A stretch of DNA of 64,000 bases. Source: Prevotella scopos JCM 17725 (GTDB taxonomy: Bacteria; Bacteroidota; Bacteroidia; Bacteroidales; Bacteroidaceae). Below the pieces are notes generated by a model. It did no database searches and had not been told where the DNA came from. It saw only the letters and a list, made by a program, of their open reading frames with translations. The stretch covers positions 248,001 to 312,000 of the forward strand of contig NZ_CP072390.1 of NCBI RefSeq assembly GCF_018127785.1, written 5' to 3'. Of the stretch, positions 44,430-52,852 are shown one piece after another. A program made the translations under genes and the position numbers. Position 1 is the stretch's first letter. Every line of letters starts with the position of its first letter.

Positions 44430-45320
44430 TTATTGGATATTCTTAAGTACATAGATAATGAAGAGGAAGGCTAGACCGAAGGCTAAGACAATCAGTTGCA
44501 TAAAACGATCGTGTAGCATCACCTTCGTTGGGTCGCCACTCTTTTTGTCAACTACTGATATCTGAATATAACGTAGCAGCCCTAAGAGTACGAAAACACT
44601 TGTCAGATAAAGGTAATCTGTGTGAAAATTCTGAATCGTCTCTGGGCTCATAGTGTACATGATATAACATACGAGAGTAACACTCGCTGTTATCGTGATA
44701 GCCTGATTGATGAAGGTGATGTTATAACGAATAGTGTTTTGACGCGGTGCATTCCCCGTCTCATTCATTCTCACTACGTCATCACGGCGTTTTGCAAACG
44801 ATAAAAAGAGCATTAGGAGGAAGGTCATGAGCACTATCCACTTACTCAGTTGTATGTTCGTAGCGTATCCTCCGGCAAGAATGCGAAGTACAAATCCGAA
44901 GGCAACGATACACACGTCGATGATGGCATATTGCTTTAGACGAAGGCAATAGGCAATGTTTAATAGCCAGTAAAAGAGGATTACGCTGGCTGTCTCTAGT
45001 TGGTGAGCTGGTAACAAAAAGGTCGAAGCCATCGAGAAGATGAACATCATTCCCATCAGTAGGTATCCCATCCCAATACTCACAGCTCCAGATGCCATTG
45101 GGCGGTTTCGTTTTACAGGATGTTGGCGATCATCGTTGATATCTACGATGTCATTAAGACAGTAGATTGATGACGCTGAAAAACTAAAAGCTAGCGTTGT
45201 AATCAGACCTGCGTAAATGGCATCCCAATGTAGTAATGCTCCGCCGAAGAATACTGGCAGAAGAACAATGAGGTTTTTTATCCACTGATGTGGGCGAATT
45301 AACAATATGAGGTTTCTCAT
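44430..45320 (-). CDS. UbiA-family prenyltransferase, decaprenyl-phosphate phosphoribosyltransferase-like
   Basis: A 296-residue membrane enzyme with about eight helices. The two Asp motifs are NDIVDINDDRQHPVKRNRP (residues 56-74) and a weaker second one. The N-terminal RPHQWIKN and the HPVKRNRPMASG block are typical of enzymes like mycobacterial Rv3806c that move phosphoribose to decaprenyl phosphate, rather than of quinone-pathway UbiA. It overlaps the acyltransferase gene by 4 bases (ATGA) and is followed by HAD and gtrA genes. A polyprenyl-phospho-pentose donor is the likely product. Confidence 0.85.
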   Translation of the reverse strand: MRNLILLIRPHQWIKNLIVLLPVFFGGALLHWDAIYAGLITTLAFSFSASSIYCLNDIVDINDDRQHPVKRNRPMASGAVSIGMGYLLMGMMFIFSMASTFLLPAHQLETASVILFYWLLNIAYCLRLKQYAIIDVCIVAFGFVLRILAGGYATNIQLSKWIVLMTFLLMLFLSFAKRRDDVVRMNETGNAPRQNTIRYNITFINQAITITASVTLVCYIMYTMSPETIQNFHTDYLYLTSVFVLLGLLRYIQISVVDKKSGDPTKVMLHDRFMQLIVLAFGLAFLFIIYVLKNIQ

Positions 45321-46342
45321 TTTATCCTTTTCTCTATGGGCGTTATTATTTGTTCAAGTAACGTATGCAGCAGCCATGCAAAAATCAGCGTGATGGCAGT
45401 TGTTACGATGAAAGTAGGCCAATATGACCAATTATTCTTTTCTACATAATCTAATACAAAGTGTGCGTGAATCAGATACGCCTCCAAACTTAATGCACCA
45501 ATGAACTTAAATGCTTTGTTTATACTCTTTGGCGTTCTACGGAATACGCGGTTTAGAAGAAGTATCGTTGTAATTGTAAGGGGGATATAGAGCATTCTTT
45601 CAAGGAAGAGTGGGAACTGTCCGTGCTTCTCTTGCTCGAGGAAAATGCTCGCTGCAAGCGCCATTATGAACATTAGCCAAATCATCCAGATGGAAGCTCC
45701 GTCCATTGTCTCCTTTCGTTTCACCGCTGCTGCAATGTTGATCCCGATGAAGAAGATTGGGATACGGCTCCAGAAGATCTCTAAATGACCTAAGATATTG
45801 TGGATGGGCGTTACATATTGCACAAGAATACACCACATAATCATCATCACCGGCAACCATCGATAAATAGGATGCTTGATGATGAGGTTCATGTAAAATG
45901 GACTCACTAGATAGAGAAAGATGATGGCGGGTATATACCAGAATGTTAGTTCATCGTGTAACCAGAAGTCCCAGTTTATTGTTATATCACCGATGAGATC
46001 GATGATACTCGTACTTTGTCCGCTATGTCCTACGAGGTTAGGACAGAGATAATCTGGGATATAGTATAGACAAGCTATGATGAACCATGCGGGATAAATG
46101 CGTAAAAGACGTCGGAGATAAAAAAGTCGAAGTGAGGGCTTCTTGGTCCAAGAGAACCAAAGACCCATACCGCTCAGGAAGAGGAAGATATCTACGCCAA
46201 TATTCCCCATTCTTCTTAATCCGAAGAAAGCATCCTCTCGTGGCAGACTAACATGAAAGAGGATGACGAAGAGCATAGCTGCTCCCATCAATTCGCCACG
46301 GTAACGGCTTATGTTAGCTAATTCGATGTCTTTTATCTTCAT
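45317..46342 (-). CDS. Acyltransferase family 3 membrane protein (first of two)
   Basis: A 341-residue, ten-helix membrane acyltransferase of the OatA/OafA type. It shows LISRYRGELMGAAMLFVILFH-like N-terminal features (residues 8-30, with the conserved His), RLLRIYPAWFI (the conserved Arg-Tyr-Pro block) and a DELTFWYIPAI loop. These enzymes move acetyl or other acyl groups onto exported glycans or lipids. It is coupled to the UbiA gene by a 4-base overlap and lies 33 bases after a second acyltransferase. The substrate is unknown. Confidence 0.88.
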   Translation of the reverse strand: MKIKDIELANISRYRGELMGAAMLFVILFHVSLPREDAFFGLRRMGNIGVDIFLFLSGMGLWFSWTKKPSLRLFYLRRLLRIYPAWFIIACLYYIPDYLCPNLVGHSGQSTSIIDLIGDITINWDFWLHDELTFWYIPAIIFLYLVSPFYMNLIIKHPIYRWLPVMMIMWCILVQYVTPIHNILGHLEIFWSRIPIFFIGINIAAAVKRKETMDGASIWMIWLMFIMALAASIFLEQEKHGQFPLFLERMLYIPLTITTILLLNRVFRRTPKSINKAFKFIGALSLEAYLIHAHFVLDYVEKNNWSYWPTFIVTTAITLIFAWLLHTLLEQIITPIEKRIK

Positions 46343-46375
46343 TTTGATGCGATGAAACCGTAACTTTTATGTTTT

Positions 46376-47545
46376 TTATTTCAGTTTAGGACTTGGAATC
46401 TTCTTCATTAATTCCTTAAACAACCATGCAAGACAGAGTGACGCAATGATGTATAGTAGAAGCCCTGTCCAGTAGTCTCCACCTTTGGAAATAGGAATAA
46501 ATATCTTTCTTGTGATAGGATGGCATACGAAGAGGGCTGCTGATATACTCCCGACCCAAGATAAAACACCCATTAATGAGAAGTTTTTCCAGTCAATAGT
46601 TGTTTCTAAACGACTTAATAACTTCACGAATGTGATGGAAGCGATGCAAATAGCAAGGGGCACAAAATACCATGTTAGATAACTGAAACTCATCAATACA
46701 ATCGCAAACACTGATAGGATGAAGGCTACAAGGTTCGTAGCTGTACTCCATGGACGTACGTATCTTGCATAAAGTAGGCCTGCACCGAATGGCAACATTC
46801 CTCCAATAAAGTTATATCTCCAGCGGTTCAAAGCGTCACCTTCTGGGTCACAAGCTATCTGGATAACAAAGCATAGGACAATCAATGTAACATTCCACGT
46901 CCAATGGCGACGATAAAGAAACAATCGATAAACGATGTATAGCTGAATCATTAGTCCAAAGAACCAGTATGGTCCTGGCCAAATGATGTCGTCGGGATGG
47001 GTAAGAAGGTTGTTAAAAAGGCCCATTTGTCCGATTATGTCCATCACCTTGTAATGATGCTGCCCGATGGTGATAGCGTCAACCATCGTAAAAGCAACGA
47101 AGCCGACAATCATCATGCGGAAGAGTTTCAACCAGTGGTACTTGATGAAACCGAAGCGACGGAGTTTCCTTTCGGCTTGCATATTCTCTGTAGGGCTAAT
47201 GACTGAGCACTTTTCATACTTCATTGTCAGTCCATAAGCTGACAGAAAGAGGAATATGGGTACTCCATAATGTCCAAAGAAAGAAAAGATGTGGAATAAA
47301 AATAATTCATCCCATGAACCTTGCAGCACCCGATAAAGTCCATCAACATTACGTTGGAAGTATTGGTATTCGTTCTCTTTCACCATTGGTCTTAACCAAT
47401 GGCAATAGTTATGCAGGAAGATGCCAATGATGGCAAGTCCCCGCAATGCGTTACATTCCGTCCGTGTAAGTTTTTCTTCGGTATTTTCGCCGGATGAGAT
47501 GGATGGATGTTTGCTTCCTTTAGAACTAAAGATCTTGTCGAACAT
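46376..47545 (-). CDS. Acyltransferase family 3 membrane protein (second of two)
   Basis: A 389-residue membrane acyltransferase of the same broad family, with a hydrophilic N-terminus of about 30 residues, then TECNALRGLAIIGIFLHNYCHW (His in the first helix) and about ten helices in all. Compared with its neighbour it has longer loops and little direct identity, so the two probably modify different acceptors. It lies 88 bases downstream of the phosphoethanolamine transferase-like gene in the same minus-strand run. Confidence 0.86.
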   Translation of the reverse strand: MFDKIFSSKGSKHPSISSGENTEEKLTRTECNALRGLAIIGIFLHNYCHWLRPMVKENEYQYFQRNVDGLYRVLQGSWDELFLFHIFSFFGHYGVPIFLFLSAYGLTMKYEKCSVISPTENMQAERKLRRFGFIKYHWLKLFRMMIVGFVAFTMVDAITIGQHHYKVMDIIGQMGLFNNLLTHPDDIIWPGPYWFFGLMIQLYIVYRLFLYRRHWTWNVTLIVLCFVIQIACDPEGDALNRWRYNFIGGMLPFGAGLLYARYVRPWSTATNLVAFILSVFAIVLMSFSYLTWYFVPLAICIASITFVKLLSRLETTIDWKNFSLMGVLSWVGSISAALFVCHPITRKIFIPISKGGDYWTGLLLYIIASLCLAWLFKELMKKIPSPKLK

Positions 47546-47633
47546 TGTTTTTTATATCTTATAATCTAATATTCTTCTAGAATCACTAAAAGATTGATGT
47601 TGTGGTTGAAGCTTTCGCATCTGAGTTGGGTGT

Positions 47634-49487
47634 TTACCTCCTCTTCAGAGGTGATTCCTGCTCAGAAGGTCGGATTAGCTTATCGTAATCCGTTGTATTC
47701 TTGAGTATTCTTGGTCGATTTTCGTTGTATTGTGGACTCAGAATGTTATACTCAGCATGATAGTCTTTCGTATGAATACCCGCCAGATAAAGTAGCATGT
47801 GGGGCAGGGCATCCGTCATAAAGCGTCGGTTCTTAGCACCGATTATTTCTTTGAAAATATCAGGATGCTTAGCAGCATACTTGTAAGAGCAGAAAATCCA
47901 GAAAGGAATTTCAAATTCATAGTGCGCCAAGTCATAGTCAATGGCAGCCGAGTGTTTACGGCAGATGAAACCGCGATTCCCCTCATAGCATTCTTCACCA
48001 TGGTCAGGCATATAGATAATGATGGCATCTTTATCCTCAAAACGACTGATGATGGCATCAACAATGGAGTCATTATAGAGTACGGCATTATCGTAATCAG
48101 CTAACATCTCTCGTTGTTTGCCATCAAGATCGGCACGTTTCTTAACATAATCATCAGCTTTGAAGTGACGTCGGTCGCTTGGGAAACGTTGTTTATATTT
48201 AACATGCTGTCCGAGCAGATGGAAGATGATGAGGTTATGATCGGTATTGTGTTGTTCCTGATTTTTGTCGTAATCATCGAGCAAACCACGATCAAATCGA
48301 TATAATTGCGTGTTTCGTGAATCGAACATTGCCTCTGAAAGTTCTGGGTGATTAAGGAAGAACCCACCACTAAAATCATACACAGCCTGCTTCGCCTTTG
48401 GTAAGAACTGATTGGTGATGAAGGTTACGTGATAGCCTGCCTTTCGGAATAGTGAAGGGAAAAGTGGGTAATCACACCACTCGCCTTTTTGGCCTACAAC
48501 GTGTAGAGAAAATACGTTTTTAAACACGAAGCTAGTTAGATTCCACGGTGCTACGACATCCTTAAATGGTATGAGCAAACCTGACTTCTCACGTTTAATC
48601 TGGCGAGGAGTAGTTGGCATGAAATAGCCATATTGTTGTGAATGGAGCTTTCCGTAGCTTTCTCCGATGATAAGGATGATATTTGGCGATTTGAAGGAGC
48701 AACTATCTACACTCATCTTGTCTTTTGCTTCGATGAGACGTTCAACTTGTTGCGATGCTAACTCGTTGGAGAAAATACTGAAAGCAAGGCGGTAAAGGGG
48801 TAAATAAAATTGTGCGCAATCGTCTGTTGTCAACTCGTGTTCAACAGAGCCGATGGTGTCCAAAGAGAACATCTGAACCATTTCTTTCTTGTTGTGAGCA
48901 GATGATTCAATCGCCCAACCAAGAAATACGAGACAAATGCCCCCAAGAATGTGGTGACTATGGTTAATTATTTGTTTCGCCACTGTAACCTTATAGCTAA
49001 TAGCTGGTGGCAGTTTTATCTTCTTCAGAAATGTTGTAAGGATATGAAAAAGTATAACAAGCAGTAGTAATCCTACACTTGAGAAGATAAGGTCAAACGT
49101 AAAATAACTACTAAAAAACTCGCTTGCCTCACGTTTGTCAGTTTCTCCAACAAGTAGGAGCATTGACGGATTCAACGCCGATTGGAACTTTACCCAACAG
49201 AAAAGGTCGATAAGGCTCGTGCTGTAGGCGATGATATACAAAAAAGCACGAATCCATCGACGAACCTTTAGAGGAATCAGCGTGAGAATGATGCAGATAA
49301 TGTATAGGTCGAGAAACAACTCTAACCATAGGTTACTATATACCGTAGCATGTGGGTTGTTTGTAGGTAATTCTGCATACGATACTAATATACCGATAAG
49401 GTACATAAAGAAAAAGAATGAGGCGTTGTCCTTAATGGGCTGATATGCCTTATTCAATGAGTTGACTGCGTATTTAGCAAATTTCAT
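47634..49487 (-). CDS. EptA-like phosphoethanolamine transferase
   Basis: A 617-residue inner-membrane protein with about five N-terminal helices and a periplasmic alkaline-phosphatase-like domain from about residue 270. Motifs include NIILIIGESYGKLHSQQYGY (metal-binding Glu), NLTSFVFKNVFS (the likely Thr nucleophile), LLGQHVKYKQRFP and MPDHGEECYEGNRG. Relatives such as EptA/EptC add phosphoethanolamine to lipid A or other glycans, lowering charge and sensitivity to cationic peptides. I use the ATG at 49487, because a perfect promoter covers the upstream alternative. The acceptor here is unknown. Confidence 0.88.
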   Translation of the reverse strand: MKFAKYAVNSLNKAYQPIKDNASFFFFMYLIGILVSYAELPTNNPHATVYSNLWLELFLDLYIICIILTLIPLKVRRWIRAFLYIIAYSTSLIDLFCWVKFQSALNPSMLLLVGETDKREASEFFSSYFTFDLIFSSVGLLLLVILFHILTTFLKKIKLPPAISYKVTVAKQIINHSHHILGGICLVFLGWAIESSAHNKKEMVQMFSLDTIGSVEHELTTDDCAQFYLPLYRLAFSIFSNELASQQVERLIEAKDKMSVDSCSFKSPNIILIIGESYGKLHSQQYGYFMPTTPRQIKREKSGLLIPFKDVVAPWNLTSFVFKNVFSLHVVGQKGEWCDYPLFPSLFRKAGYHVTFITNQFLPKAKQAVYDFSGGFFLNHPELSEAMFDSRNTQLYRFDRGLLDDYDKNQEQHNTDHNLIIFHLLGQHVKYKQRFPSDRRHFKADDYVKKRADLDGKQREMLADYDNAVLYNDSIVDAIISRFEDKDAIIIYMPDHGEECYEGNRGFICRKHSAAIDYDLAHYEFEIPFWIFCSYKYAAKHPDIFKEIIGAKNRRFMTDALPHMLLYLAGIHTKDYHAEYNILSPQYNENRPRILKNTTDYDKLIRPSEQESPLKRR

Positions 49488-49508
49488 GTAGGCGTATTTA
49501 TTTACTTG

Positions 49509-49540
49509 CAAAGTTAACACTATTTTTAAGATAAGTCAAA
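49509..49540 (-). promoter_or_regulatory. Promoter of the eptA-like operon
   Basis: On the minus strand TTTG, a 20-base spacer and TAACTTTG. It predicts a leader of about 15 bases and so rules out the start at 49520. Confidence 0.8.
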
Positions 49541-49601
49541 GCTTAGACGTAAAATAATACTATGTAAGCTGGTAAGCGTCTATTCGTCCGTTTTCAATTA
49601 C

Positions 49602-49681
49602 CCACCGCACATGTCGTGCTCAGCCTCCGCACAATTGGTGCTTAGCCTCCGCACAATTGGTGTTGGGCATATGCACAAACG
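49602..49681. repeat. 22-bp-period palindromic tandem array, locus E
   Basis: The cleanest array: three full units at a 22-base period, two of them sharing the core GCACAATTGGTG. The linkers are CTCAGCCTCC and CTTAGCCTCC. It lies between nadD and the eptA-like promoter. Confidence 0.8.
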
Positions 49682-49775
49682 CAGAAGATACTATATGTGA
49701 AAACTGTTGAGTAAAAGTAATGTTGTAAGCTACGAATGATTGGCTGTGGAGTGAAGATTTGTATTGTTACTCCAA

Positions 49776-50459
49776 TCATTTCCTTAGTTGGAATCTATTT
49801 CTCCCAATAGGTGTTATGGCTGAATAAAGTCGTTGGATTTCATTCTCAATATCTGCAGGTACAAGTCTGCTGATGTCTTCCCTTTGCTCTACTCGGTGAC
49901 GGATATCGGTGCTACTAACATTTATGAGTGGAGTTTGAAGTAAACTAACGTTTGCAGGTAGTATAGTTTTATCTATCTCTTGACCAAGTCGTGGATAAAC
50001 AACGATTTTGTAATTGGCAAGGATATCTTCTGCATGATACCATCGGTCGAAAGCTGCCCAATTGTCACCTCCAACAAGAAGGGTGAAACGATAAGTTGGG
50101 TAGTCATGTCTGAGATGCTGTAGCGTGTTCCAAGTGTAAGAAGGTTTCGGAAGTTGGAATTCATAGTCCGAAGCCTTGAATTGTGGGTTGTGAGCGATTG
50201 CCTTACGCACTAATTCTAAGCGTAGGTGGTCAGCTAAAAGCTGCTGGTTAACCTTAAATGGATTTTGAGGGGAAACCATAAACCAAACCTCATCTAAGTT
50301 TTCTTTCTCAAGAAAAGCCTTTGCAAGGGTAATATGCCCGTTATGGATTGGGTTGAAAGAACCACCAAAGATACCGATGGAAGTCCTCCCTGAAGCTTCC
50401 CCCGACCTCTCCGAAAGGAGGGGAGTTTTTTGCTGGGTAATGTTGTTTGATGGTTTCAT
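49776..50459 (-). CDS. nadD: NadD, nicotinate-nucleotide adenylyltransferase
   Basis: Transfers AMP to nicotinate mononucleotide in NAD synthesis. The HxGH-type motif is GIFGGSFNPIHNGH (residues 29-42), followed by WFMVSPQNPFK and the C-terminal STDIRHRV signature. At 227 residues it is about 26 longer at the N-terminus than usual. The extra MKPSNNITQQKTPLLSERSG is encoded largely by a G/C palindromic element (50392-50428) that also occurs in intergenic DNA. No internal ATG near the usual start was found, so the extension appears to be translated. It is 140 bases downstream of gmk. Confidence 0.95.
   Translation of the reverse strand: MKPSNNITQQKTPLLSERSGEASGRTSIGIFGGSFNPIHNGHITLAKAFLEKENLDEVWFMVSPQNPFKVNQQLLADHLRLELVRKAIAHNPQFKASDYEFQLPKPSYTWNTLQHLRHDYPTYRFTLLVGGDNWAAFDRWYHAEDILANYKIVVYPRLGQEIDKTILPANVSLLQTPLINVSSTDIRHRVEQREDISRLVPADIENEIQRLYSAITPIGRNRFQLRK
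50392..50428 (-). repeat. G/C palindromic element inside the nadD coding region
   Basis: On the minus strand AAACTCCCCTCC-TTTC-GGAGAGG then TCGGGGG, matching the free copy at 50565-50601 at 32 of 37 positions. It encodes residues about 11-23 of NadD. Confidence 0.75.
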
Positions 50460-50564
50460 TGGAGGTATTGGCTTATATGGGCTAGTACTCCTAGAGTTCC
50501 TAGTTATTCTAGAAATAACTATGCTTTATGGTAAATGCTTTATTCTATTCCTTAGTGTTGGGTT

Positions 50565-50601
50565 AAACTCCCCTCCCTTCGGAGGGGTTGGGGGAGGCTT
50601 T
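50565..50601 (+). repeat. G/C palindromic element, free copy at the gmk stop codon
   Basis: AAACTCCCCTCC-CTTC-GGAGGGG then TTGGGGGAGGCTT. The CCCTCC/GGAGGG arms form a tight hairpin, and the outer CTCCCC can also pair with GGGGAG. The last two bases fall in the gmk stop codon. It may also terminate gmk transcription, though no T run follows. Confidence 0.75.
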
Positions 50602-51307
50602 ATCCCTCTAAAAACGCTTTTACAATCTCATAAGTTTTCTGCTTGGCCTTCTCTAGGTCGTCATTGACGATAATCTTGTCGAATTTATCGCTAAAAGTCA
50701 GTTCTTCTGAAGCCTTAGCAAGACGATGCTCTATTGCGTCTGCGCTGTCGGTTTGTCGCCCAACAAGACGGCGACGTAGTTCTTCTATCGATGGAGGTTG
50801 TATGAAAAGGCTTAAAGCACGATCACCATAGAACTTCTTGATGTTACAGCCACCCTTCACATCAACATCAAAGATAACGTTCTGTCCTGCTGCAGACTGG
50901 CTCTCTACTTGTGATTTTAAGGTGCCATAAAAACGGTTTTCATAAACCTCTTCATACTCGAGGAACTCACCCTTAGCAATCTTCTCCTTAAACTGCTCAG
51001 GAGAAAGGAAGATATATTCTATGCCATTCTGTTCTGTGCCACGTGGGGCACGAGTGGTGCAACTAATTGAAAAAGCCAGTTCAAATTCAGGATGTTCCTG
51101 CATCAACCATTGGACGATGGTACTTTTGCCTGCACCGGAAGGAGCCGAGAAAATGAGCAATTTGCCCTGACCCCTCCGAAGGACGGGAGTGTCTGACGGG
51201 TTGTCGTGGGAGTTGTCAGGAGACGATGTGATATTAGAAGTGTCCTCCTGTATATTTGCTGCTGGTGTTATATTAGCAGATTGGTTTTCAGATGAAAGCT
51301 TGTTCAT
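50600..51307 (-). CDS. gmk: Gmk, guanylate kinase with an extended N-terminus
   Basis: Phosphorylates GMP to GDP. The core starts with KLLIFSAPSGAGKSTIV (P-loop about residues 55-62), followed by ISCTTRAPRGTEQNGIEY (GMP-binding) and IFDVDVKGG. At 235 residues it carries about 48 extra N-terminal residues rich in Asn, Ser and Asp. Residues 39-49 (DTPVLRRGQGK) come from a G/C palindromic repeat. Upstream, the same reading frame continues into a decayed DUF559 gene. No Met lies between residue 1 and the P-loop, so the extension should be translated. It is an essential enzyme and looks intact. Confidence 0.95.
   Translation of the reverse strand: MNKLSSENQSANITPAANIQEDTSNITSSPDNSHDNPSDTPVLRRGQGKLLIFSAPSGAGKSTIVQWLMQEHPEFELAFSISCTTRAPRGTEQNGIEYIFLSPEQFKEKIAKGEFLEYEEVYENRFYGTLKSQVESQSAAGQNVIFDVDVKGGCNIKKFYGDRALSLFIQPPSIEELRRRLVGRQTDSADAIEHRLAKASEELTFSDKFDKIIVNDDLEKAKQKTYEIVKAFLEG
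51163..51194 (-). repeat. G/C palindromic element inside the gmk coding region
   Basis: On the minus strand ACTCCCGTCC-TTC-GGAGGGGTCAGGG aligns with the free copies at 50565 and 59833. It is diverged where the protein must keep its frame into the P-loop strand. Confidence 0.65.
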
Positions 51308-51703
51308 TGCTGTTTTTATTTTGTTTAATACTTTATTGGGATTTTGAAGTACTTCCTCATTGGAGAACCTTAATGATATGAAAACCTAAAGATTTAGAGT
51401 AAGCGTCTTGTTCTCTATCGTTTAATTACTATTCTGCTGTGAGGTGATTGGGGGCGTCAACTTCAATTAATAGGTTCAAGGATAGGCAGGCAGCAGCAGA
51501 AATATAATCCAAGACCGGATATTGTCGGCGATTACATAGACTTAATTGCTTCCCTCCAGGTACTTCCACAAAGGTTCTTCTACTTTAGTAGGATGCTTCC
51601 TGTTATATTTTGCATTTTGATAAAGTAGTTGGTCGGTAAAAGTATCATTCGTATGATAATGAAGGTTTCCAAGATAACGATGTCCCTTATCTTCTTTCTC
51701 CAT
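51308..51703 (-). pseudogene. Decayed DUF559 (endonuclease-like) gene, in frame with gmk at its end
   Basis: Reading the minus strand from the ATG at 51703 gives a normal-looking DUF559 start (MEKEDKGHRYLGNLHYHTND, then TKVEEPLWKYL) that breaks at 51542. The next part is in another frame: LSLCNRRQYPVLDYI, LLIEVDAPNH, two stops at 51431-51426, then DAYSKSLGFHII. A one-base shift near 51371 returns to RFSNEEVLQNPNKVLNKIKTA, which joins the gmk ATG in the same frame. DUF559 proteins resemble very-short-patch repair endonucleases. At least two frameshifts and two stop codons make this a relic. Confidence 0.7.
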
Positions 51704-51883
51704 AGCGTTATACTTAATAAGTTTGCAGGTCTTCTATAATCATGAAAGATTTTTTTATCATGAGTATCGGTACCATATACTGTTACCATAATGTACTCTT
51801 GTTCCTTTTCATGTTTTATTTATAGTTTCTGCAAACTACACCCCGTCAGGTACTTCCCTCCCGTGACGGAACTAGAGAGGTCC

Positions 51884-52762
51884 TTACAAGACGTTCAGAA
51901 CCTGTTCCTTAATCTGCTCCAGTTCGTCCTTCATCTTAATGACGATGTTCTGCATCTCAGCTTGGTTGCTCTTAGATCCTGTTGTATTAATCTCTCGACC
52001 CATCTCCTGAGCGATGAAACCGAGTTTTTTGCCAATTCCATGACCATTCTCCTGCATTGTCTCCTTAAAGTATTTGAGATGGTTGGTCAGTCGCTGCTTT
52101 TCTTCGTTGATGTCGAGCTTCTCAATGTAATAAATCAGTTCCTGCTCAAGGCGATTCTTGTCATAGTCAACCTCAGGAATCTGTTTGAGACCATCGATGA
52201 TTTTTTCTTTAATCTTTGGTACACGGCTCTTCTCAAATGGTTCGATACTTTTAAGAAGGGTGCTGATGTTGTCAATCTTCTCATCAAACTTCTTCTGCAA
52301 GGCTGCTCCTTCCTGCTTGCGGAATTCAATAAGTTTTTCAAGCGCTTCGTTGATAGCCTGTTGTGCTATCTCCCATTCTTCTTCGTCCAAGACTTCAATC
52401 TCAGTCTTAGTTGTTATGTCAGGAAGACGGAGAAGTATTGTAAACCAATCTTGTGGTTCTGGAATACCTGTAGATGACGAGATAGATTTAATTTGTTTAT
52501 AATAATTCTCTACAAGTGCAGCATTGATAGGGGTAGCGTCAATGGTAGCCTCTTTTTCAACCCATAGCGAGAAGTCAACTTTCCCACGTTCTAGCTTTTG
52601 TGCGAGCAAACGGCGGACTTCCATTTCCTTTTCTCTGTAGAGAGGTGCGATGCGTGCTGAGAGGTCGAAAGACTTACTATTAAGTGATTTCAACTCAACG
52701 TTGATTTTCTTTTCCTTGTAGGCTATAACGGCTTTGCCATAGCCTGTCATTGATAGTATCAT
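51884..52762 (-). CDS. yicC: YicC/YloC-family endoribonuclease
   Basis: A 292-residue protein with the family start MILSMTGYGKA, an ELKSLNSKSFDLSARIAP block, and a C-terminal GREINTTGSKSNQAEMQ that is very well conserved in YicC proteins. Members have been described as endoribonucleases acting on small RNAs and mRNAs. It often lies next to gmk, as here (gmk follows on the same strand). A TACATTTG -7 box lies 24 bases upstream, divergent from tsaB. Confidence 0.93.
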   Translation of the reverse strand: MILSMTGYGKAVIAYKEKKINVELKSLNSKSFDLSARIAPLYREKEMEVRRLLAQKLERGKVDFSLWVEKEATIDATPINAALVENYYKQIKSISSSTGIPEPQDWFTILLRLPDITTKTEIEVLDEEEWEIAQQAINEALEKLIEFRKQEGAALQKKFDEKIDNISTLLKSIEPFEKSRVPKIKEKIIDGLKQIPEVDYDKNRLEQELIYYIEKLDINEEKQRLTNHLKYFKETMQENGHGIGKKLGFIAQEMGREINTTGSKSNQAEMQNIVIKMKDELEQIKEQVLNVL

Positions 52763-52785
52763 GAGCTTTTCGCATTATTTTTTTG

Positions 52786-52824
52786 CAAATGTACAAAAAA
52801 TGTGGAATAAAAAGAGTATATTTG
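52786..52824. promoter_or_regulatory. Divergent promoter boxes for yicC and tsaB
   Basis: TACATTTG on the minus strand at 52793-52786 faces yicC; TATATTTG on the plus strand at 52817-52824 faces tsaB. Clear -33 TTTG boxes are missing for both. Confidence 0.5.
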
Positions 52825-52852
52825 CATGTTATTTAGAACATAATTGATTTTT

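Noticed and set aside
44430..45320. Call as 4-hydroxybenzoate prenyltransferase UbiA of quinone synthesis
   Set aside because: The RPHQWIKN and HPVKRNRP blocks and the HAD/GtrA neighbours fit the phosphoribosyltransferase branch.
51580..51789. Open frame of 69 codons on the minus strand upstream of the DUF559 relic
   Set aside because: It runs in a different frame from the recognisable DUF559 residues and has no family similarity.
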